A DNA stretch of 18,684 nucleotides from an uncultured Clostridia bacterium (GTDB lineage: Bacteria > Bacillota > Clostridia > Christensenellales > Aristaeellaceae), in assembly GCA_934631025.1 (NCBI GenBank), contig CAKTXR010000053.1, positions 1 to 18,684 of the forward strand, in the 5' to 3' direction. Positions 14,464-18,684 of the stretch are shown piece after piece (within the stretch, counting starts at the first letter, position 1; every line of letters starts with the position of its first letter). A program made the position numbers and the translations under genes. Below the pieces are notes generated by a model. That model ran no database searches, was not told where the DNA came from, and was given only the letters and a program-made list of their open reading frames with translations.

Positions 14464-15319
14464 GCGGATTTTCGGCGGGTTGAGATGAGACTGACCGGTC
14501 AATGCGCGCCTTTGCGGGACTGCGAGGGCGATGATTTCAGTTCGAAGCGCATTTTGGGCTGGAAGATACTATCGATATGCGATTGTAAAACTCGAGCGCG
14601 GCTTAAAATGAAAAGAAATACGGGCGCGCGTGCGATTCGTCAGATCGGGGCTGGACGCCGCGAGTCTGACCGGACAGGCAGGTGTGTCGGCGGTATTGCG
14701 AGGGCGGGAAAGCCGGCTTGAAGGTTTTGAGACGCGATTGAGCGCGCTTTCAGGGTGCGTTTGAGTCTGTTGCAAAAGAAAGAGCTGTGGGAGCGTTTTC
14801 GGAATGCGAGCATAAAGGCGTGAGTGCGTTCTCCTAAATGAGAGAGGTTAAAGGCGCGCGTTTTTTCGCCGGATCGAGCCGGTTGTGCTGTTCCGGCGGG
14901 ACGAAAACGCGGGTCTTGGTCTGCTGGGCAAATTGAAATTTTTCTGAGAAGCTATCGAGATGTGTTCAAAACATCAAATGGGAAAGAGGGCGAGCGCGGA
15001 AGGCGCGTCAATCAGCCTGACCGCTGTGCCTGAAGAAATAAATTATGCGCATGCGGCGCGGCGGGACAGACAGTTCGGCCTAGTAAGCCTTTGAGACGCG
15101 GCCAGTGTGTTTTGAAGGAAAAGTCGTGAGAATGCTTTCGGGATTTCAGCTGGATGAAATTGAAACGAGATAAACAGCGAGGACGCGGATGGTCTGGCCG
15201 TTGCGTCTGAACGGAATATGTGCATTTTGCAATGCTATAAGAATCGGAAATTCGGCTCGAAGAGTCTTCGGGATACATCTTGCGGCCATGCGGCCGGAAA
15301 GGAACGCATAGGAAAATTC
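14464..15319. other. 856-bp spacer between truB and ribF, no gene seen
   Basis: Only short open frames without ribosome sites occur here. The plus strand is purine-rich (G and A). Weak internal direct repeats can be seen: around 14781-14815 (GTGGGAGCGTTTTCGGAATG) and 15126-15150 (GTGAGAATGCTTTCGGGATT), and again around 14566-14630 and 14950-15005. An inverted repeat CGCCGG...CCGGCG lies near 14868-14903. An extended -10 (TGC TATAAG, 15236-15241) could start ribF transcription, but no -35 is convincing. Confidence 0.5.
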
Positions 15320-15901
15320 ATGCAGATTCTTCATTCACTTGAACAATTCAAGGGCGCGGGCTGCGTGGCGGCGCTGGGCACGTTCGACGGCGTGCATCTG
15401 GGGCACGCGCATCTCATCGGGCGCGCCGTGGAGCTGGCCGCCGTGCGGGGACTGCCGTCCGCCGCGGTGACGTTCGACCGGCACCCGCTCGCGCTCATCC
15501 GGCCGGAAAGCGCGCCCATGCCGCTGACGACGAACGCCGAAAAGGAAGCGCTCATGGCGGCGCTGGGGCTGGATATTCTGATCGAGCAGCCCTTTACGAA
15601 GGAATTTGCCGCGCAGACCGGCGAGGAATTCCTTACGCAGCTGTGCGGCGCGCTGCACCCTGCGGCCATCGTGATCGGCTACAATCACACATACGGCCGC
15701 TTTGGACGGGGCGATGCGGCGCTGCTCAGGGCGCTTGCGCCCCGCCTGAACTACGAGCCGGTCGTGCTGGAGCCGTTCGTCATGGACGGCGCGCCGGTCT
15801 CATCCACGCGGATCCGAACGCTGCTGACCGCGGGCAATACGAAGGAAGCCGAGCGTCTGGCCGGCCACGCGCTGCCGCTTCCGGAAAGGACGACGCTATG
15901 A
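15320..15901 (+). CDS. ribF: FAD synthetase-only RibF (riboflavin kinase domain missing)
   Basis: 193 residues. Full bacterial RibF (about 310 residues) joins an N-terminal FMN adenylyltransferase and a C-terminal riboflavin kinase. Here only the adenylyltransferase half is present: LGTFDGVHLGH (19-29, the nucleotide-binding HxGH), TFDRHP, IGYNHTYGRFGRGD and VSSTRIRTLLTAG, ending at RLAGHALPLPERTTL. That is just where the usual GRPY linker to the kinase would follow. The stop overlaps the next start (ATGA), and no kinase motif (such as GFPTAN) is found downstream, so this is a clean loss or an original single-domain form. The start at 15320 follows TAGGAAAATTC. Location between truB and rpsO is standard. 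Confidence 0.9.
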   Translation: MQILHSLEQFKGAGCVAALGTFDGVHLGHAHLIGRAVELAAVRGLPSAAVTFDRHPLALIRPESAPMPLTTNAEKEALMAALGLDILIEQPFTKEFAAQTGEEFLTQLCGALHPAAIVIGYNHTYGRFGRGDAALLRALAPRLNYEPVVLEPFVMDGAPVSSTRIRTLLTAGNTKEAERLAGHALPLPERTTL

Positions 15902-16422
15902 ACGAATACCTGAAGCAGAACAACATTACATTCCTCTCCGCGCTCTTCGGCCTGTTTTTCGGCGTGATGACGTTTCTCTCGCTGCTCATGGCGGGCGCGA
16001 CGTTCAAGACCGCCGTTCTGTCGGGCATACTGGCCTTCGCCGTGGCCATGCTGGTGGCGCACATATTCATGAACATACAGGATCTGCTCGAGATACGCCG
16101 GTACAGGCAGTTTGAAAAGACGCTGGGCGACGGCGTTGCGGCGCGCTTCATGGGCAACATATTTACCGACGACGACACCATGTGCGGCATGATCTATCTG
16201 CTCAGGACCAGGCTGGTGCTGGCCTACATCGGCCGCCGCCAGAGCTGGGATCTGACGCTGATGGCCGACGAGATGGCCTATGCCGAGCAGATCGATTCAA
16301 TGACGGTGCAGATCGGATGCAGCGACGGCGGGTCCTTCCGCCTCATGGTCTCGCCTGCCGAGAAACTGATCGAGGGGCTGCGCGCGATGGGCGTGACGAT
16401 CATCGAGACGCCTGCGGAATAA
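15898..16422 (+). CDS. Small membrane protein with possible PH-like domain
   Basis: 174 residues, family not firmly recognised. Two transmembrane helices lie at about 11-31 (FLSALFGLFFGVMTFLSLLM) and about 36-57, followed by a soluble part. That part has an NIFTDDDTMCGMIYLL, RLVLAYIGRR, WDLTLMADE and SFRLMVSPAEKLIEGLRAMG pattern, which recalls the beta-strand and final helix order of bacterial PH/GRAM-like domains that read ligands at the membrane. This is inference from pattern only. Its ATG overlaps the ribF stop by 4 nt, with GGAAAGGA upstream inside ribF, so it is coupled to ribF. A role in flavin handling is possible but nothing in the sequence shows it. Confidence 0.75.
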   Translation: MNEYLKQNNITFLSALFGLFFGVMTFLSLLMAGATFKTAVLSGILAFAVAMLVAHIFMNIQDLLEIRRYRQFEKTLGDGVAARFMGNIFTDDDTMCGMIYLLRTRLVLAYIGRRQSWDLTLMADEMAYAEQIDSMTVQIGCSDGGSFRLMVSPAEKLIEGLRAMGVTIIETPAE

Positions 16423-16448
16423 CGCTCAAAATTTACCATTCGGACGGC

Positions 16449-16477
16449 TTTACATCTCAGAGGATGTATGGTATAAT
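16449..16477 (+). promoter_or_regulatory. Promoter of rpsO
   Basis: TTTACA (16449-16454), a 17-bp spacer and TATAAT (16472-16477), with an extended -10 TGG. It predicts a leader of about 105 nt. Within the leader CCGTC (around 16511) can pair with GACGG (around 16539). S15 is known to control its own mRNA through leader structures in several bacteria. Confidence 0.8.
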
Positions 16478-16587
16478 GCTCTTTGTGGTATACTGTAGCC
16501 ACATAAAGATCCGTCTGCTCAGTCTGTCCGAGTTCTCCGACGGCGCGCCGGGTTGACGGGAATTTCAGAAAAATGGAGGAAATCACC

Positions 16588-16842
16588 ATGGACAAGTCCG
16601 AAATCATCGCTGAGTATGGCCGCCACGTCGGCGACACCGGTTCCCCCGAGGTTCAGATCGCTCTGCTGACCGAGCGCATCAACCACCTCAACGAGCACCT
16701 GAAGGTCAACAAGAACGATCACCACTCCAACCGCGGCCTGCTGCTGATGGTTGGTAAGCGCCGCGGCCTGCTGGCCTATCTGAAGAGCACCGACATCGAG
16801 GCCTATCGTAACCTGATCGCCAAGCTGGGCCTGCGCAAGTAA
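16588..16842 (+). CDS. rpsO: 30S ribosomal protein S15
   Basis: 84 residues, slightly shorter than the usual 87-89. S15 binds 16S rRNA helices 20-22 early in 30S assembly. The signature parts are all present: DTGSPEVQIALLTERINHLN (about 16-35), HLKVNKNDHHSNRGLL with the DHHS rRNA contact, MVGKRRGLLAYL, and the terminal LIAKLGLRK. The start at 16588 (MDKSE) is chosen because ATGGAGGAAATC places the Shine-Dalgarno GGAGGA 7 nt upstream; an in-frame ATG at 16573 overlaps that ribosome site. It stands between ribF and pnp as in most bacteria. Confidence 0.96.
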   Translation: MDKSEIIAEYGRHVGDTGSPEVQIALLTERINHLNEHLKVNKNDHHSNRGLLLMVGKRRGLLAYLKSTDIEAYRNLIAKLGLRK

Positions 16843-16882
16843 GATATTCGCTCTTCACGTCTCCCCCGGTGCCATATAGTCA

Positions 16883-16917
16883 CGCCGTCGCTCGGGGATT
16901 TCTCATCCCGGGCGGCG
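16883..16917 (+). promoter_or_regulatory. GC-rich stem-loop after rpsO
   Basis: CGCCGTC (16883-16889) pairs with GGCGGCG (16911-16917), including one G-U, and an inner GGGAT (16895-16899) pairs with ATCCC (16905-16909). There is no T-tract, so it is more likely an mRNA 3'-end or processing structure than a full intrinsic terminator. Confidence 0.45.
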
Positions 16918-16969
16918 GTGTTCGTATGTGCGCCGCATTTTCCCCGCGAGCGCGGGCGCGCGGCAGTGA

Positions 16970-17014
16970 AACTTGGCATGGAAACGGCTCCTTTTATCGT
17001 CTCTGTGCCAAGTT
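16970..17014 (+). promoter_or_regulatory. pnp leader stem-loop
   Basis: AACTTGGCA (16970-16978) pairs perfectly with TGCCAAGTT (17006-17014) around a 27-nt loop, and GCGCGC blocks flank both arms and could extend it. It lies about 80 nt upstream of pnp. In E. coli a leader stem is cut by RNase III and then degraded by PNPase, giving feedback; a similar role here is inferred only from position. Confidence 0.5.
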
Positions 17015-17092
17015 CCATTGCGCGCGGCGCGCATCTTTCATCGTTTTCAATAAGAAAGAACATAGATCAAGAAGCCCGTAAGGAGGGACACC

Positions 17093-18684
17093 ATGTACAA
17101 GGAATATTCCATTGAGCTGGGCGGCCGCACGCTGACGCTGGAATTCGGCAAGTACGCCGAGCAGGCCAGCGGCTCCACCTTCGTCCGCTACGGCGACACC
17201 GCCGTACTGGTCAACGCCACCGTCGCCGAGACGCCCCGTCCCGGCATCGATTTCTTCCCGCTCAGCGTCGATTATGAGGAGAAGCTCTACTCCGTGGGTC
17301 ACATCCCCGGCAGCTGGAACCGCCGCGAAGGCCGTCCCGGCGAGCACGCCATCCTCACCAGCCGCCTGATCGACCGCCCGCTGCGTCCGCTCTTCCCCAA
17401 GGGAATGCGTCACGACGTGGCCGTGGCCGCCGTGGTCATGTCCGTCGAGCAGGACAACTCGCCTGAAATTTGCGCGATGAACGGCGCGTCCGCCGCGCTG
17501 TGCATTTCTGAAATCCCCTTCGCCGGCCCCATCGGCGCTGTGAACGTCGGCTATGTGGACGGCGAATACATCATCAACCCCACCGTCGAGCAGCGTGAGG
17601 TCAGCCTCATGAACCTGACCGTGGCCGGCACCAAGGAAGCCGTGCTGATGGTCGAGGCCGGCGCGAAGGAAGTCTCCGAGGAGATCATGCTCAAGGGCAT
17701 CCTCTTCGCCCACGAGCAGGTCAAGCGCCTGGTCGAGTTCCAGGAGAAGATCGTGGCCGAGATCGGCGTGCCCAAGCGCGAGTTCCCGCTCGTTCTGCCG
17801 GGCGACGACGTGAAGGCCGCCGTGCGCGAGTTCGCGCTGGACAAGGTGCGCTGGTGCTTCGAGACCTTCGATCGCCAGGAGCGCCAGGCGCGCGAGGCGC
17901 AGGTCAACGCCGAGACGATGGAGCACTTTGCCGAGCAGTTCGCCGGCCGCGAGACCGAGATCGGCGACGCGCTCTACGCCCTCAATAAGGAAGTCATGCG
18001 CCGCCACATTATCGACGACGGCGTGCGCCCCGACGGCCGCAAGCTGACCGAGGTTCGCCCGATCTGGTGCGAAGTCGGCGTGCTGCCCCGCGCGCATGGC
18101 TCCGGCGTGTTCACCCGCGGCCAGACTCAGGTCATGACCGTGGCCACGCTGGCTCCGATGAGCGAGGTTCAGATCCTCGACGGCATCGGCACCGAGACCA
18201 ATAAGCGCTATATGCACCACTATAACTTCCCCGGCTACTCCACCGGCGAGGCCAAGCCCCTGCGCAGCCCCGGCCGCCGCGAGATCGGCCACGGCGCTCT
18301 GGCCGAGCGCGCGCTGCTGCCCATGATCCCGTCCGTGGACGAGTTCCCCTACTGCCTGCGCCTGGTCAGCGAGGTCATGTCCTCCAACGGCTCGACCTCT
18401 CAGGCCTCCGTGTGCGGCTCCACCCTCGCGCTGATGGACGCGGGCGTGCCGATCAAGCGCCCCGTGGCCGGCGTGGCCATGGGCCTGATCAAGGACGTTG
18501 AGAACACCGGCAAGGTGGCCGTGCTGACCGACATCCAGGGTCTCGAGGACTTCCTCGGCGACATGGACTTCAAGGTGGCCGGCACCGCGCTGGGCATCAC
18601 CGCCATCCAGATGGACATCAAGATCAAGGGCATCGACGAGGCGATCCTGCGTCAGGCGCTGGCTCAGGCTTACGACGGCCGTAT
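17093..18684 (+). CDS. pnp: Polyribonucleotide nucleotidyltransferase (PNPase), 3' end outside window
   Basis: The first 530 residues of a protein that is normally about 700. PNPase degrades RNA 3' to 5' with phosphate and is a core part of the degradosome. The first RNase PH domain starts MYKEYSIELGGRTLTLEFGK and carries RREGRPGEHAILTSRLIDRP and LRPLFPKGM. A helical domain follows (about 220-300), then the second, catalytic RNase PH domain with RPDGRKLTEVRPI, SGVFTRGQTQVM, YNFPGYSTGEAKP and GRREIGHGALAERAL, and a SEVMSSNGSTSQASVCG stretch. The KH and S1 RNA-binding domains would lie past the end. The start is fixed by AGGAGGG, 6-8 nt upstream. The reading frame is open to the window edge. 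Confidence 0.96.
   Translation, partial: MYKEYSIELGGRTLTLEFGKYAEQASGSTFVRYGDTAVLVNATVAETPRPGIDFFPLSVDYEEKLYSVGHIPGSWNRREGRPGEHAILTSRLIDRPLRPLFPKGMRHDVAVAAVVMSVEQDNSPEICAMNGASAALCISEIPFAGPIGAVNVGYVDGEYIINPTVEQREVSLMNLTVAGTKEAVLMVEAGAKEVSEEIMLKGILFAHEQVKRLVEFQEKIVAEIGVPKREFPLVLPGDDVKAAVREFALDKVRWCFETFDRQERQAREAQVNAETMEHFAEQFAGRETEIGDALYALNKEVMRRHIIDDGVRPDGRKLTEVRPIWCEVGVLPRAHGSGVFTRGQTQVMTVATLAPMSEVQILDGIGTETNKRYMHHYNFPGYSTGEAKPLRSPGRREIGHGALAERALLPMIPSVDEFPYCLRLVSEVMSSNGSTSQASVCGSTLALMDAGVPIKRPVAGVAMGLIKDVENTGKVAVLTDIQGLEDFLGDMDFKVAGTALGITAIQMDIKIKGIDEAILRQALAQAYDGR

Noticed and set aside
11114..15319. tRNA or rRNA genes in the long spacers
   Set aside because: No cloverleaf, GGTTC-type T-loop in proper context, or rRNA-like sequence was found by eye.
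16994..18292. 432-codon open frame antisense to pnp
   Set aside because: The plus strand encodes PNPase with its conserved motifs; this frame is its mirror.

Overview
The window looks like chromosome from a GC-rich member of the Bacillota, probably a gut-type clostridial lineage. The basis is the gene order rimP-nusA-rnpM(ylxR)-ylxQ-infB ... rbfA-nrnA-truB-ribF ... rpsO-pnp, strong Shine-Dalgarno sites, sigma-A-type promoters, a WG-repeat protein and a TxpA/BsrG-like mini-toxin. The genus cannot be named from the sequence alone.

Left third (1-4117): an accessory, repeat-rich stretch. A 29-residue membrane peptide gene (500-589) has its own promoter, a 5' hairpin and a sequestered ribosome site. 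A convergent promoter of consensus quality (701-730, minus strand) drives an antisense RNA that would meet it at a perfect shared hairpin (597-639). This is a convincing type I toxin-antitoxin module. Next come rmuC and an ABC/AAA-type ATPase gene, ended by a terminator. The whole block is bracketed by two nested inverted repeat pairs: A (82-299 / 3313-3529) and B (747-879 / 3032-3164). Repeat A keeps two internal stem-loops in both diverged copies. Its right copy ends in an intrinsic terminator, so it may be a structured RNA or a hairpin-type mobile element. Downstream (3574-4114) lie two tandem copies of another repeat and five copies of a tiny hairpin motif whose stems covary.

Middle (4118-11113): a secreted WG-repeat protein is transcribed leftwards, divergently from the translation/transcription operon rimP-nusA-rnpM-ylxQ-infB. 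That operon starts at a good promoter (5580-5608), passes a perfect leader hairpin (5667-5690, a likely NusA-responsive attenuator) and ends at a strong intrinsic terminator (11080-11113). IF2 carries a long QGQYGRPA-type repeat tract before its G domain.

Right third (11114-18684): rbfA-nrnA (overlapping), truB, ribF plus an overlapping membrane-protein gene, rpsO with its own promoter, and pnp, which runs off the window. These genes are usually packed tightly, but here they are split by long spacers (825, 310 and 856 bp) that hold decayed direct repeats rather than genes. RibF has only the FAD-synthetase half; the riboflavin kinase domain is absent.
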